Shown one piece after another: positions 23,952 through 32,621 of a stretch of 44,505 bases of DNA; position 1 is the first letter of the stretch; every line of letters starts with the position of its first letter. Below the pieces are notes generated by a model, which saw nothing but the letters and a program-made list of their open reading frames with translations, did no database searches and was not told the DNA's origin. This stretch comes from Oscillospiraceae bacterium. Its GTDB lineage: Bacteria > Bacillota > Clostridia > Oscillospirales > Ruminococcaceae. The stretch lies in assembly GCA_012520915.1 (NCBI GenBank), contig JAAYNJ010000021.1:1-44505 (forward strand), written 5' to 3'. The position numbers and the translations under genes are program-made.

Positions 23952-25214
23952 ATGTCATTAATTGAAGGGCGACATTACTCGAGAAAGATTTTGATTGCAA
24001 TGATAATCCTAAAGTTTGGAGCAGGCGCGATGATGTCGTGCACAGCTAATTTTATTGCACCTGTTACCAAAGACTTTGGATGTCTTGTTAGTGAGTTTAC
24101 TTTAATGACGAGTATTATGGCAATTTCGATGTCTCTTCTTTATACGGTAGCTGCCCGGTTTTTGAATAAGTACAGAATCGGTATAGTGATTGGTATTGCC
24201 TGTATTTGTGAAGGGGTTGGAATAGCATTGCTTGCAACATACAAATCGATTTACTGGTTTTATATTTCCGGCGTGATAATCGGTGCAGCACAGGCGTTTA
24301 CCGGGCTCGTAGCTACTCCTATAATTGTAAATATGTGGTTTAAGAAGAAAACCGGAACGGTTCTCGGAATAGTAATTGCTGTTCAACAGGCATCGACGAT
24401 ATTATTTGGAATTATTTCGGGACAACTTATAACCAACCTTGGTTGGCGCATGACTTATGTTATTCTCGCTTCCGTTGTTACTGCAACGGCCCCGTTTATG
24501 TTCGTGCTTATGAAAAGTCCAAAGGAAGCGGGTTGCGAACCTTATGGAATGGAGGAAATGTCAACTGTTGAAGACTGGTCAACGCCGACCGATCAGTTGT
24601 GGGGGCTGACTCTGAAGGAATCATTTAAAAAAGCTGCTTTTTGGATTACCTTGTTGACATGCTTAATGTACAGCTACGGTACCGGAGGGTTCGGCCATTT
24701 TGCATCATACTCGACTCTTGAGCTTGGTGAGAGTGTAAATTTCGGTGCGTTAGCCGGAGTATGTATGAGCTTGGGCGGCGTGTTATGCAGTGTTTTGCTC
24801 GGAAGAATAAATGATCGTTTCGGGGTCAAGGCCGGACTTGTTTGGGGAGCTGTGTGGTGCACGCTCGGATTCTCGGTGGCCATATTCGCAAAATACAGCA
24901 GTCATTATTTGGTGTTTTTCGGTGCATTTATTGCCGGGCTTGCATACAGCATGTATACAGTCCAATGTCCCCTTATCGTGCGCAGCGTTGTTGGGGATAA
25001 GCACTATGCACATATTTGGGCTGTCATGATGATTGCAAACAGTTCGATTGGAGGCGGGCTTGCCTTTACTATAGGGCTCTTCTATGACAAGACGGGGACA
25101 TATGCCGGAGCTTTTATCACTTGTATAGGAATGTTTATCATGGCTTTGATTACCGGTGTGATTGCGGAAAACATGGCGAAAAAATATAAGCCTTATCCTT
25201 CTTTAAAAACATAA
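23952..25214 (+). CDS. MFS transporter, OFA (oxalate/formate antiporter-like) family
   Basis: 420 residues with about 12 hydrophobic helices. SCTANFIAPVTKDFGCLVSE and the NMWFKKKTGTVLGIVIAVQQ segment after helix 4 are typical of the OFA family, which exchanges small carboxylates but also includes uncharacterised members. GLLNGRI-type loops are seen as SVLLGRINDRFGVKAGL at the middle of the protein, the conserved MFS motif A of the second half. TGGAGG lies 9 nt before the ATG. Two further OFA-type genes are at 32622 and 33897. The gene is enclosed by two similar hairpins beside tRNA-Arg. Confidence 0.85.
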   Translation: MSLIEGRHYSRKILIAMIILKFGAGAMMSCTANFIAPVTKDFGCLVSEFTLMTSIMAISMSLLYTVAARFLNKYRIGIVIGIACICEGVGIALLATYKSIYWFYISGVIIGAAQAFTGLVATPIIVNMWFKKKTGTVLGIVIAVQQASTILFGIISGQLITNLGWRMTYVILASVVTATAPFMFVLMKSPKEAGCEPYGMEEMSTVEDWSTPTDQLWGLTLKESFKKAAFWITLLTCLMYSYGTGGFGHFASYSTLELGESVNFGALAGVCMSLGGVLCSVLLGRINDRFGVKAGLVWGAVWCTLGFSVAIFAKYSSHYLVFFGAFIAGLAYSMYTVQCPLIVRSVVGDKHYAHIWAVMMIANSSIGGGLAFTIGLFYDKTGTYAGAFITCIGMFIMALITGVIAENMAKKYKPYPSLKT

Positions 25215-25260
25215 TAGATTAGAATTCTAATAAAGCGCATTATCGTTTCCTTGCTGTTTT

Positions 25261-25293
25261 AAATCGGGCACACAAGAGTTGTGTGTCCGATTT
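25261..25293 (+). terminator. Terminator of the OFA-MFS gene (second copy of the tRNA-Arg hairpin)
   Basis: AAATCGGGCACACAA (25261-25275) pairs with TTGTGTGTCCGATTT (25279-25293), with one G-U pair and a GAG loop. The stem, the TTTGT tail and even a GCGC at 25235-25238 mirror the tRNA-Arg end and its terminator 1.6 kb upstream. Confidence 0.8.
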
Positions 25294-25363
25294 GTCTAAT
25301 CCGGGCATGAAAAATTTGGACATTATAAAGTATGTGAGCTGCCGATAGAATGTTTCTTTGAGA

Positions 25364-26497
25364 TTAATTTAGTCCCAGCTTAATCAACCTCATTATATTG
25401 TCCATCGCCAATGAAAGGTCGGATATTGCTCTCGGGCGCGCTACCTCCAACGGAACAGCGGTTCTGTTAATGCTGAATACAGCTGAAACACCATAATCAA
25501 AAATATCATCGATATCAGATCCGATGTTTCCGACAACAGCGATAACGGGAATATTCTTCTTAAGTGCCCTTTTAGCTATTCCCATTACGGCTTTTCCTCT
25601 TAAAGTTTGTGAATCCAGGCTTCCCTCGCCGGTAAAAATGCAATCCGCAGAATCAATAAGAATATCAAAATTTACTAAATCAAGCATAACATCAATACCG
25701 GCTTTCAACTTGCCTTTCAAAAAGGCCATTATGCCGGCACCCATGCCTCCCGCAGCGCCGGAACCGGATACATATGATATATCGATACCCAAATCCCGTT
25801 TAATGACAGCACTCAGATTTACAAGACCCTCTTCCAAGATTTCCACCATCTTTTCATCGGCGCCCTTTTGAGGGGCGAAAATCCTCGCCGCTCCGTAGCT
25901 TCCGAAAAGAGGGATGTCCACGTCGCACATTGCCGTTATGTCGGTTTTATATAATCTGGAGTCCATTTTTGATATATCAACTTCGGATATTTTTTTCAGC
26001 GTTTCCCCTACAGGTATAAATTCATTTCCGAAGCGGTCTCTGAAAACTGCGCCCAAAGCTGCTGCGGCGCCGCACCCTCCGTCATTGGTGGCGCTTCCGC
26101 CCAATCCTAAAATGATTTTCCTGCAGTTGTTGTCCAATGCGTGGGATATCATCCGACCCACACCGAAGGTAGTTGTTTTGCCTGCATTCCTATTTGTTCC
26201 TGCAAGATGTAAGCCTGCAGCAGAAGACATATCCATTACGGCGGTATCCCCGTCTACAATGCCATAATGAGAAACCATTTCCTCAAAATAAGGTCCGCAA
26301 GTAACCGAGGAAACCTTTCTTCCCGCTAATGCGGATACAAGTGAGTCTGCACTGCCTTCTCCTCCGTCGGCGATGGGAATGCTCACCACCTCAATATCGG
26401 GGAAAAAACGCAGTATTGAATCCTTCATTATTTCGCATATCTTGGCGGAGGACATGGTTCCTTTAAAGGAATCGGGAACCAGTACTATCTTATTCAT
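25364..26497 (-). CDS. Glycerate kinase, GarK/GlxK family
   Basis: 377 residues. MNKIVLVPDSFKGTMSSAKI, IPIADGGEGSADSLVSAL, LGLGGSATNDGGCGAAAALG and DCIFTGEGSLDSQTLRGKA are the hallmark motifs of type II glycerate kinase. It converts D-glycerate to 2- or 3-phosphoglycerate with ATP in the cytoplasm, usually at the end of glycolate, glucarate or galactarate breakdown. ATG 26497 is chosen because GGAGG lies 7 nt upstream; the GTG two codons earlier is only 1 nt from it. It is divergent from SIS3, so sugar-acid breakdown may be linked to cluster B. Confidence 0.93.
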   Translation of the reverse strand: MNKIVLVPDSFKGTMSSAKICEIMKDSILRFFPDIEVVSIPIADGGEGSADSLVSALAGRKVSSVTCGPYFEEMVSHYGIVDGDTAVMDMSSAAGLHLAGTNRNAGKTTTFGVGRMISHALDNNCRKIILGLGGSATNDGGCGAAAALGAVFRDRFGNEFIPVGETLKKISEVDISKMDSRLYKTDITAMCDVDIPLFGSYGAARIFAPQKGADEKMVEILEEGLVNLSAVIKRDLGIDISYVSGSGAAGGMGAGIMAFLKGKLKAGIDVMLDLVNFDILIDSADCIFTGEGSLDSQTLRGKAVMGIAKRALKKNIPVIAVVGNIGSDIDDIFDYGVSAVFSINRTAVPLEVARPRAISDLSLAMDNIMRLIKLGLN

Positions 26498-26530
26498 ATA
26501 CACACCTCCGAGAGACAGCCGAGCCTCCTG

Positions 26531-26550
26531 TTTTCCCTTTAAAAGGAAAA
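26531..26550. promoter_or_regulatory. 20-bp near-palindrome upstream of glycerate kinase
   Basis: TTTTCC-CTTTAAAA-GGAAAA (26531-26550) is symmetric except for one pair. It lies in the 236-bp gap between the divergent glycerate kinase and SIS3 genes and may bind a regulator of the kinase gene. Confidence 0.35.
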
Positions 26551-26627
26551 TATGAGAAAGATTTTTAGATTCCGGTAAATATTATGTAAATTCCGTGTCA
26601 ACATGCCCAAACTACACAGTCCTTATG

Positions 26628-26656
26628 TTGTTAGAGACGGCAAATTATGCTATAAT
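26628..26656 (+). promoter_or_regulatory. Sigma-A-type promoter of cluster B
   Basis: TTGTTA (26628-26633) and a perfect TATAAT (26651-26656) with 17-bp spacing lie about 80 bp before SIS3. Confidence 0.7.
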
Positions 26657-26733
26657 TATAAAGGTTTTTTACTTAATTACACAATGAATAATAGCACTGC
26701 TATATAATAAAAAATTTAAATATGGGAGGTAAT

Positions 26734-27927
26734 ATGTCGGTGAATAAAAAAGACTATTGTACGACGATAAGAAGACAGGTTTTAAGCCTCGGCGATTTGG
26801 TCGAGCAGCAGGTTGAAAACGGATTTGATGTTGCTCGTCTGAAAGAACTTATCCCCGATGGGATGGATTTTGATAACAGGACCGTTATAATGACCGGTGC
26901 CGGAGATTGCTGGGCTGCTGCAGGTGTAATGAAAACACTCATGTCAAAGTTCTTGGATCCTTATCGTTGTTTAGCCCCGGACGCCATGGAGTTTGCCAGA
27001 GTTATGACAGCTGAAGACTTGGCTGCCGATGACAAGAATAAACCCCTCCTGATAACGATGTCTGTAGGGGGCGGGACCGCAAGAGTGGTTGAGGCCACTA
27101 AAAAAGGACAGGAATTGGGTTTTGAGGTAATAGTGATTACGAATAAGCCCGAATCAAGAGTCGGAAAGTCAAATGAAAAGGTTTTTCCGCTGAACCTTCC
27201 TCCATCGGGTGACTATGATACGCCGGGTCTCAGAAGCTACTTTGCTCTGCTCATGGCACTTGCCGGACTTGCATATCGTATAGGCGTAGTCAGAGGTTTG
27301 GTAAAAGAAGATGAAGTAGAAAAAGTCAAAGCCGAGATTATTAAATATGTCAAGAACTATGACTTTGAGAAGTGTGATGACGAGATGTTTGCTTTGGCAA
27401 AGGACTGGAAAAAGTTTGAGAAGTTTGACTTCTTGGGCGATGATTCCTGTTATTATTCCGCGCTTTTCGGTGCTGAAAAGTTCTATGAAATGTCCGGCAC
27501 ATTAAATGAGTTTGATGATACGGAGAACTGGAACCACATAGACAACCTACTGTCCGATCCGGAAGAAGTAGGAACTGTTTTGAATATTGACAGCAGGTCC
27601 AACAGTTATGACAGGGCGGTTGATACGGCAAATCGCGCAAAGGAATTTAACAGACCGGTTCTCGTAATTACCGACGGAGACAAAAATGATTTTCTCGAGG
27701 GAATTACCGTATGCAGTATTCCGAAAGCTCCCGAAAACTACAGTTGGATGATAAGTCTGGTAGATTTTATCCCCGCATCGCTGCTCTCCGGATTCCACGG
27801 AAAGCTCAACGGAAGATTGCCGTTTAACAGCTTTGACGACAAGACCGGAATATTTGACCCGTCAACCCCGTTTAACGATCCGGATATCGTGACCCGCGGA
27901 TCGAGTAAAGTCGAAATACATATATAG
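26734..27927 (+). CDS. Double-SIS-domain sugar isomerase/deglycase-like protein, SIS3
   Basis: 397 residues, the same length as SIS1 and of the same subtype. It starts MSVNKKDY and ends SSKVEIHI; the first SIS domain has VIMTGAGDCWAAAGVM and ITMSVGGGTARVVEA. The second domain has TENWNHIDNL, with E264, W266 and H268 of the shared signature. Compared with SIS1, GCGDSY is GAGDCW and SASGGS is SVGGGT, so the substrate pocket has changed. The ATG at 26734 follows GGGAGGT; an in-frame ATG at 26722 would include the ribosome binding site and is rejected. SIS4 follows after 9 nt. Confidence 0.88.
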   Translation: MSVNKKDYCTTIRRQVLSLGDLVEQQVENGFDVARLKELIPDGMDFDNRTVIMTGAGDCWAAAGVMKTLMSKFLDPYRCLAPDAMEFARVMTAEDLAADDKNKPLLITMSVGGGTARVVEATKKGQELGFEVIVITNKPESRVGKSNEKVFPLNLPPSGDYDTPGLRSYFALLMALAGLAYRIGVVRGLVKEDEVEKVKAEIIKYVKNYDFEKCDDEMFALAKDWKKFEKFDFLGDDSCYYSALFGAEKFYEMSGTLNEFDDTENWNHIDNLLSDPEEVGTVLNIDSRSNSYDRAVDTANRAKEFNRPVLVITDGDKNDFLEGITVCSIPKAPENYSWMISLVDFIPASLLSGFHGKLNGRLPFNSFDDKTGIFDPSTPFNDPDIVTRGSSKVEIHI

Positions 27928-27936
27928 GAGGATTTG

Positions 27937-29097
27937 ATGAATAGAAAAGACTATGAGGGGCACCTCAGAGATTTAGTTTATATGCTTCCTTCCACATATG
28001 AAGGCAATACGAAAACTGTCAGGGATTCAATTTCGAAGACAGTACCCAAGGAAATCATGAAAAACATCGAGCGCATCTTTATAACGGGATGCGGAGACTC
28101 CTTTCATGCCGCACATGCTTCCCTTCCGGCATTTAAAGAGTTGTCGGGAATAGACCGCAGCAAGATTTCGGCGCCCAGGTGTATAGAACTCTCCAGGAAC
28201 ATACCGCTTCCGAAAGAGAATGCAGACAAAACTTTGGTCATTGGAATCAGCGCAACCGGAGGTTCGTTAAGGACAGCCGAGACATTGACAAGAGCAAAGA
28301 GCAGAGGTTGCGTGACGATGTCCCTTACAAGCAGACCCGAATCGAGAAATGCAAAATCTGCCGATTATACTTTTATTGTGGGTACTAAAGACTCTACCGA
28401 CAGCCCGGGTCTGAACAGCTACTACTGCAGTCTTTATGCACTTTATGTGATAGCAGCTTTAATAGGGGAAGCAAAAGGCGTAAAAGAAGAGGGCACGGTC
28501 GACATAATAATTGAAAAAATAAAAGAATATACCTACAGCTATGAGCCGATATTGGATAAGATAGACGAAGATATGTTTGAACTGGCAAAAGTCTGGAAAG
28601 ATTACAGAGGCTATGAGGCTGTCGGGGACGGCATAGGTTATGCATCTGCATGGTTTGTAGGAGCAAAATTGGTCGAGTGCGCGGGAATGATAGCGCCTGC
28701 AGTCGACTCGGAACAGTGGTGCCATGTAAACACCTTTGCCCATACTCCGGAGAATATAGGTACAATATTCCAAGGCAAAAAGGGTGACGCAAATATGTCG
28801 CGTTTGGGTGAGACCGTCAATCACGCTGTGGGAATAGGCAGACCGGTTCTGTTTATTTCCGACGGTACAAAGGAAGACTTCGGTATTAAAGTTGATGCTA
28901 TCATATACCGGATTCCTTCTCCGCCCGAAGGATATGATTTCCTGATGCCCTTGATGGACTATGTGCCGGGATCGCTGTTAACCTCCTATATAGCCGCCAT
29001 GAACAACAAAGTCTACTTCAGAAGAGATGATGAACGAAGAGCTGAAGTCTACAAGAATGCGGTTGAAAAACCGATGGTTGTATTAGACAATTTTTAA
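27937..29097 (+). CDS. Double-SIS-domain sugar isomerase/deglycase-like protein, SIS4
   Basis: 386 residues, of the SIS2 subtype: MNRKDYEGHLRDL start, IFITGCGDSFHAAHAS, VIGISATGGSLRTAETL and SEQWCHVNTF with E259, W261 and H263. It is the partner of SIS3 as SIS2 is of SIS1, but here no YjbQ gene lies between them. AGGAGG overlaps the SIS3 stop region and is 5 nt from ATG 27937, so the pair should be translated together. The shared subtype order in both clusters supports an obligate pairing; this is inference. Confidence 0.88.
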   Translation: MNRKDYEGHLRDLVYMLPSTYEGNTKTVRDSISKTVPKEIMKNIERIFITGCGDSFHAAHASLPAFKELSGIDRSKISAPRCIELSRNIPLPKENADKTLVIGISATGGSLRTAETLTRAKSRGCVTMSLTSRPESRNAKSADYTFIVGTKDSTDSPGLNSYYCSLYALYVIAALIGEAKGVKEEGTVDIIIEKIKEYTYSYEPILDKIDEDMFELAKVWKDYRGYEAVGDGIGYASAWFVGAKLVECAGMIAPAVDSEQWCHVNTFAHTPENIGTIFQGKKGDANMSRLGETVNHAVGIGRPVLFISDGTKEDFGIKVDAIIYRIPSPPEGYDFLMPLMDYVPGSLLTSYIAAMNNKVYFRRDDERRAEVYKNAVEKPMVVLDNF

Positions 29098-29110
29098 TCT
29101 ACCGTTTCCG

Positions 29111-29141
29111 GAGGCGGTGCAGCTTTTTGATGCACCGCCTC
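29111..29141 (+). terminator. Terminator-like hairpin after SIS4
   Basis: GAGGCGGTGCA (29111-29121) pairs with TGCACCGCCTC (29131-29141), followed by a T-rich but interrupted stretch. It may only partly stop transcription, since the next gene starts 37 nt later with no clear promoter. Confidence 0.6.
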
Positions 29142-29177
29142 TGATTTCTTTATTTTTACTCTTGATTTGGTGAAAAC

Positions 29178-30398
29178 ATGTTGAATAGGAAAAGAGCTAT
29201 AATTGACAGCGTGCTGCTCTCCGGAGCAAGTGCGAGTTTTTATATGGGCATGACAATGCATATGTCATTCGTGGCAACTTTTTTTACATTGAGAGGGTAT
29301 TCGGCCACTCAAATCGGTATAGTTGTCATGGTGACCATGCTCGTTAATCTTGTCATGCAGCCGGTTTGGGGGTTTGTCTCGGACAAAACCGGGAATATTA
29401 AAAGAGTGCTGATACTCATATTTGCACTGAGCATACCCGTTTCAATCTCGATACCGCTACTTCCAAACGAATTCAGATATATGGTTGCCATATATGCCCT
29501 GTTTGCCTGTTTCAGGTATCCGATTAACGGCATATTGGATTCGCTGATCAATGTGTCTGCTCTGAAGAACTCCATGATTACTTATAGTGTGGCAAGAGGA
29601 ATGGGTTCGGCTTTCAGTGCGATAGTCGCTTTTTTCGGCGGTACCCTGCTGGATAGGATAGGCATTGAAAAGGCGTTTCCGATAGAAAGCGGTTTTTATG
29701 TTCTGGCTATATGTTGTCTGTTGGCTTTTTCAGGGAAAAATTATAGAGAATCTTCCGACACGGAAGTGATAATTGAAGAATCCAACGAACGTGTTACATT
29801 AAGAGAAGCGACAAAAGAACTCATAAAAAACAGAGCGTATATGTTGTTGCTGTTGAGCGTGGTTTTGGTAAACATAGGCACGAAAGCGGCTCTCACCTAT
29901 ACACCGGTTATGATTAATCAATTTGGGGGCACTATATCCGATAACGGATATTCAATGGCAATAAATACTTCGGGTATGCTGCCCTGTATGCTCGTTTATT
30001 CTTATATGTCCAGAAGGGGAGTCTCTAACAACAAGTTATATATTTTGGCCTGTATTTTTACAATCGCAAGAATTATGAGCCTTACCTTGGTAAAAACCGT
30101 ACCGGCACTGCTTGCGGTGCAAATATTGAATTCACTGTCCTTCGGCTTTCTTCAGCCTGCGACGATTGCGGCTATTTCCGAGGTCTCGCCTGTAAGACTG
30201 AGAACAACCGCAATAGCTCTAAACACTTCCGTTTGGGGTGCGGTTGGCAGTGTGTTGGGGGGGATGGTAGCAGGAAAAGTAATTGACAATTACGGATCAA
30301 AAATAATGTTTACAGGTTGTACTGTTTTAGCTGCTCTCGGGATGATTGTGTTCTTTATGGTTATCAATGAAATGAAATACAAAAAAACCGAAGCATAA
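29178..30398 (+). CDS. MFS transporter, LacY/NupG-like
   Basis: 406 residues with about 12 hydrophobic helices. MGMTMHMSFVATFFTLRGYS is followed by MQPVWGFVSDKTGNIKRVL, the MFS motif A after helix 2. The layout resembles the LacY/nucleoside-proton symporter branch more than the OFA genes nearby. Its position after SIS3-SIS4 and before a sugar-bisphosphatase-like HAD gene suggests sugar-like uptake or export; there is no direct indication of substrate. No strong ribosome binding site precedes the ATG (TTGGTGAAAAC). Confidence 0.8.
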   Translation: MLNRKRAIIDSVLLSGASASFYMGMTMHMSFVATFFTLRGYSATQIGIVVMVTMLVNLVMQPVWGFVSDKTGNIKRVLILIFALSIPVSISIPLLPNEFRYMVAIYALFACFRYPINGILDSLINVSALKNSMITYSVARGMGSAFSAIVAFFGGTLLDRIGIEKAFPIESGFYVLAICCLLAFSGKNYRESSDTEVIIEESNERVTLREATKELIKNRAYMLLLLSVVLVNIGTKAALTYTPVMINQFGGTISDNGYSMAINTSGMLPCMLVYSYMSRRGVSNNKLYILACIFTIARIMSLTLVKTVPALLAVQILNSLSFGFLQPATIAAISEVSPVRLRTTAIALNTSVWGAVGSVLGGMVAGKVIDNYGSKIMFTGCTVLAALGMIVFFMVINEMKYKKTEA

Positions 30399-30443
30399 CA
30401 GCAAATTATTTATAATAATATACATTGTAGAGGGAGGAACTAA

Positions 30444-31058
30444 TTGAGAGGCTATTTTAATAAAGGAAACAAAACATTTGACCGAGCAATATTTCTTGAC
30501 AGAGACGGGGTCCTTAATCGGGATGTTGGACATCCTCACCTGAAAGAGCAATATAGACCGTTTGAGTGTATGGCGGAATGCATGGCGGAACTGTCCAAAC
30601 TTGATGCTTACATAATTATCATCACCAACCAGTCGGGAATAGCGACGAATATGTATGATGTCAACACCTTTAAAGCCTTTAACAGTTTGATAATTAACGA
30701 TGTAGAATCGGCAGGCGGAAGGATAAATGCGATATATTATTGTCCGCACTACGACTGGTATAATCTCCCCGATGGTGTAGAGAGGTGCCGTTGTTCCAAG
30801 CCCGGACCGGGAATGCTTGAGGAAGCGGCTTCGGATTTTGAATTGGATCTCGGCAAATCAATTATTATCGGAGACAACTACACTGATATCGGAGCGGGAA
30901 TAAATGCCGGGATGGGTAAAACGATATTGGTTACGACGGGTTCATGGTACAGAAACGGAAACTACAGGGAAGAGCCTTTAAGAGAGAAATATCGTCCCGA
31001 TTTTACATTCCACAGTTTGCATGAAGCGACACAAAAAGTAATTGAACTATTCAAATAG
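30444..31058 (+). CDS. HAD-IIIA phosphatase, GmhB-like
   Basis: 204 residues. IFLDRDGVLNRDVGHPH (motif I), IIITNQSGIA (motif II), CSKPGPGMLEEAA (motif III Lys) and SIIIGDNYTDIGAGINAGM (motif IV) follow the D-glycero-D-manno-heptose-1,7-bisphosphate phosphatase / histidinol phosphatase pattern. The zinc-loop residues CPHYDW and CRCSK are present. In a Gram-positive it could make heptose precursors for surface sugars, or dephosphorylate an intermediate of cluster B. The TTG start is 6 nt after GGAGG. A TATAAT-like box at 30411 has no matching -35. Confidence 0.88.
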   Translation: MRGYFNKGNKTFDRAIFLDRDGVLNRDVGHPHLKEQYRPFECMAECMAELSKLDAYIIIITNQSGIATNMYDVNTFKAFNSLIINDVESAGGRINAIYYCPHYDWYNLPDGVERCRCSKPGPGMLEEAASDFELDLGKSIIIGDNYTDIGAGINAGMGKTILVTTGSWYRNGNYREEPLREKYRPDFTFHSLHEATQKVIELFK

Positions 31059-31065
31059 GTAACGG

Positions 31066-32466
31066 ATGAAGGAAAGATTTAAAAGAAACTTCGGTTCTGA
31101 AAGGGATATGACCACGGGAAACGCCACAAACCATATCTTGATGTTTTCTTTACCCATTCTACTCGGAAACTTGTTTCAGCAACTTTACAATATTGTGAAC
31201 ACATTCATTGTCGGCCATAATCTTGGAGATTTATCTCTTGCGGCGGTGGGTGTCGCTTTTCCCCTCCACTCGGTCATATTCACGCTTGTATCCGGGATGG
31301 TCAGTGCTTTTTCGATAATTGTAGCAAGATATTTCGGAGCAAAGAATTCTGAAAAACTGAAAAGAACGGTGGCAACTTCAATTGTGCTATCGATCGGATT
31401 TACTCTTTTTTTGACTATTGCCGGATTGGTAATGACTGATCCTCTTCTTAAGATGCTCAATACACCCGCGGAGATATTTGAAACCTCAAAGAGATATGTA
31501 ACCATAATGTTCTACGGATTAATGGCGAATATGGCCTATAATCTCGTTATGGGTTTGTTGAGGTCAATAGGAAACAGTTTTGTCCCCCTCCTCACGATGA
31601 TTTTTTCGATGGTGCTCAATATTATTTTGGATTTTGTGTTTATAGTTTTATTGAGGCTTGAAATTGAAAGCGCCGCTGTTGCAACAGTTATTTCCCACAC
31701 GGTATCCGCTATAGGCTGTCTCATATATATCCGCAAAAAAGCACCCATACTTCATCCTGAAAGAGAGAGTTTCAAGTTAGAAAAGGAGCTTTCTTATGAT
31801 ATGAGCTCCCTTGCGATTTCGATAGGACTCGCTCTGTCTATAGTTCAAGTTGGAACCTTGATTTTACAGGGTGCGATAAATGATCTTGGACCGTCCATAA
31901 TAACTTCACACACAACATCCAGAAGATTGATCGAATTGATGCTGCTCCCCTTGATGACTATGGGACTTGCGACCTCAACTTATGCAAGTCAGAATATCGG
32001 GGCATCTAAACCCGAAAGAATAAATATGGGTATAAAGAGTGCGGTACTGATATGTCTTTCCTGGGCTGCGCTGACATCGGCTGTTATTTACTTTTTCGGC
32101 GGAGATGTTATTCGCCTGCTCACCGACACAACTGATGAAGTGGTAATATCGACTTCCCTTTCCTACCTGAAACTGCATGTTCCGCTTTTAGCTTTTCTCG
32201 GTCCTTTCTTTATTTATCGGCAGGTTCTCCAAAGTATCGGAAACCGGATTGTGCCTATTATCATAAGCACATTGGAGTTGACAAATAAAATAATAGCCAC
32301 ATTTATTTTGGCGCCGCATATCGGTTATACGGCGATAATGCTAAGTGAATCGACGATTTGGGTAGCGGGTGCAATAATTTTGGCTTTGGCGTATTACAAC
32401 AGCAAACCGATAAAAGAGTCGAGAAGGGCTATTAAGCGAAAACCGAATGTTTGGAAGGAAAGCTGA
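31066..32466 (+). CDS. MATE-family multidrug/sodium antiporter
   Basis: 466 residues with 12 hydrophobic helices in two halves. ILMFSLPILLGNLFQQLYNI and VNTFIVGHNLGDLSLAAVGV are standard MATE N-terminal motifs, and the second half begins near DMSSLAISIGLALSIVQ. It exports cationic compounds or metabolites against sodium or protons. It starts 7 nt after the GmhB-like gene, so the two are co-transcribed, and it may export a product of the cluster rather than a drug. Confidence 0.92.
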   Translation: MKERFKRNFGSERDMTTGNATNHILMFSLPILLGNLFQQLYNIVNTFIVGHNLGDLSLAAVGVAFPLHSVIFTLVSGMVSAFSIIVARYFGAKNSEKLKRTVATSIVLSIGFTLFLTIAGLVMTDPLLKMLNTPAEIFETSKRYVTIMFYGLMANMAYNLVMGLLRSIGNSFVPLLTMIFSMVLNIILDFVFIVLLRLEIESAAVATVISHTVSAIGCLIYIRKKAPILHPERESFKLEKELSYDMSSLAISIGLALSIVQVGTLILQGAINDLGPSIITSHTTSRRLIELMLLPLMTMGLATSTYASQNIGASKPERINMGIKSAVLICLSWAALTSAVIYFFGGDVIRLLTDTTDEVVISTSLSYLKLHVPLLAFLGPFFIYRQVLQSIGNRIVPIIISTLELTNKIIATFILAPHIGYTAIMLSESTIWVAGAIILALAYYNSKPIKESRRAIKRKPNVWKES

Positions 32467-32494
32467 GCGTTTAAAGGGAGTATCAGTATTGAAT

Positions 32495-32513
32495 AAACTG
32501 ATAATCAGTTTTT
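32495..32513 (+). terminator. Weak terminator after the MATE gene
   Basis: AAACTGA (32495-32501) and TCAGTTT (32505-32511) with a 3-nt loop are followed by a short T run. The 7-bp AT-rich stem is weak. Confidence 0.4.
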
Positions 32514-32560
32514 CAAAGACGAGGCCTTTTCAAAATATAGCAACAGCTCATAGAAAAATT

Positions 32561-32589
32561 TTACGAATTTCAGATGATATGAATATAAT
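32561..32589 (+). promoter_or_regulatory. Promoter of the tandem OFA transporter genes
   Basis: TTACGA (32561-32566) and a perfect TATAAT (32584-32589) are spaced 17 bp, about 33 bp before ATG 32622. Confidence 0.6.
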
Positions 32590-32621
32590 ATTAAATTGAT
32601 AAAATACTATAAGGTGAATGA

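Noticed and set aside
23647-25293. Integrated phage or conjugative element at tRNA-Arg
   Set aside because: No integrase, relaxase or phage gene is seen, and the doubled hairpin encloses only one transporter gene.
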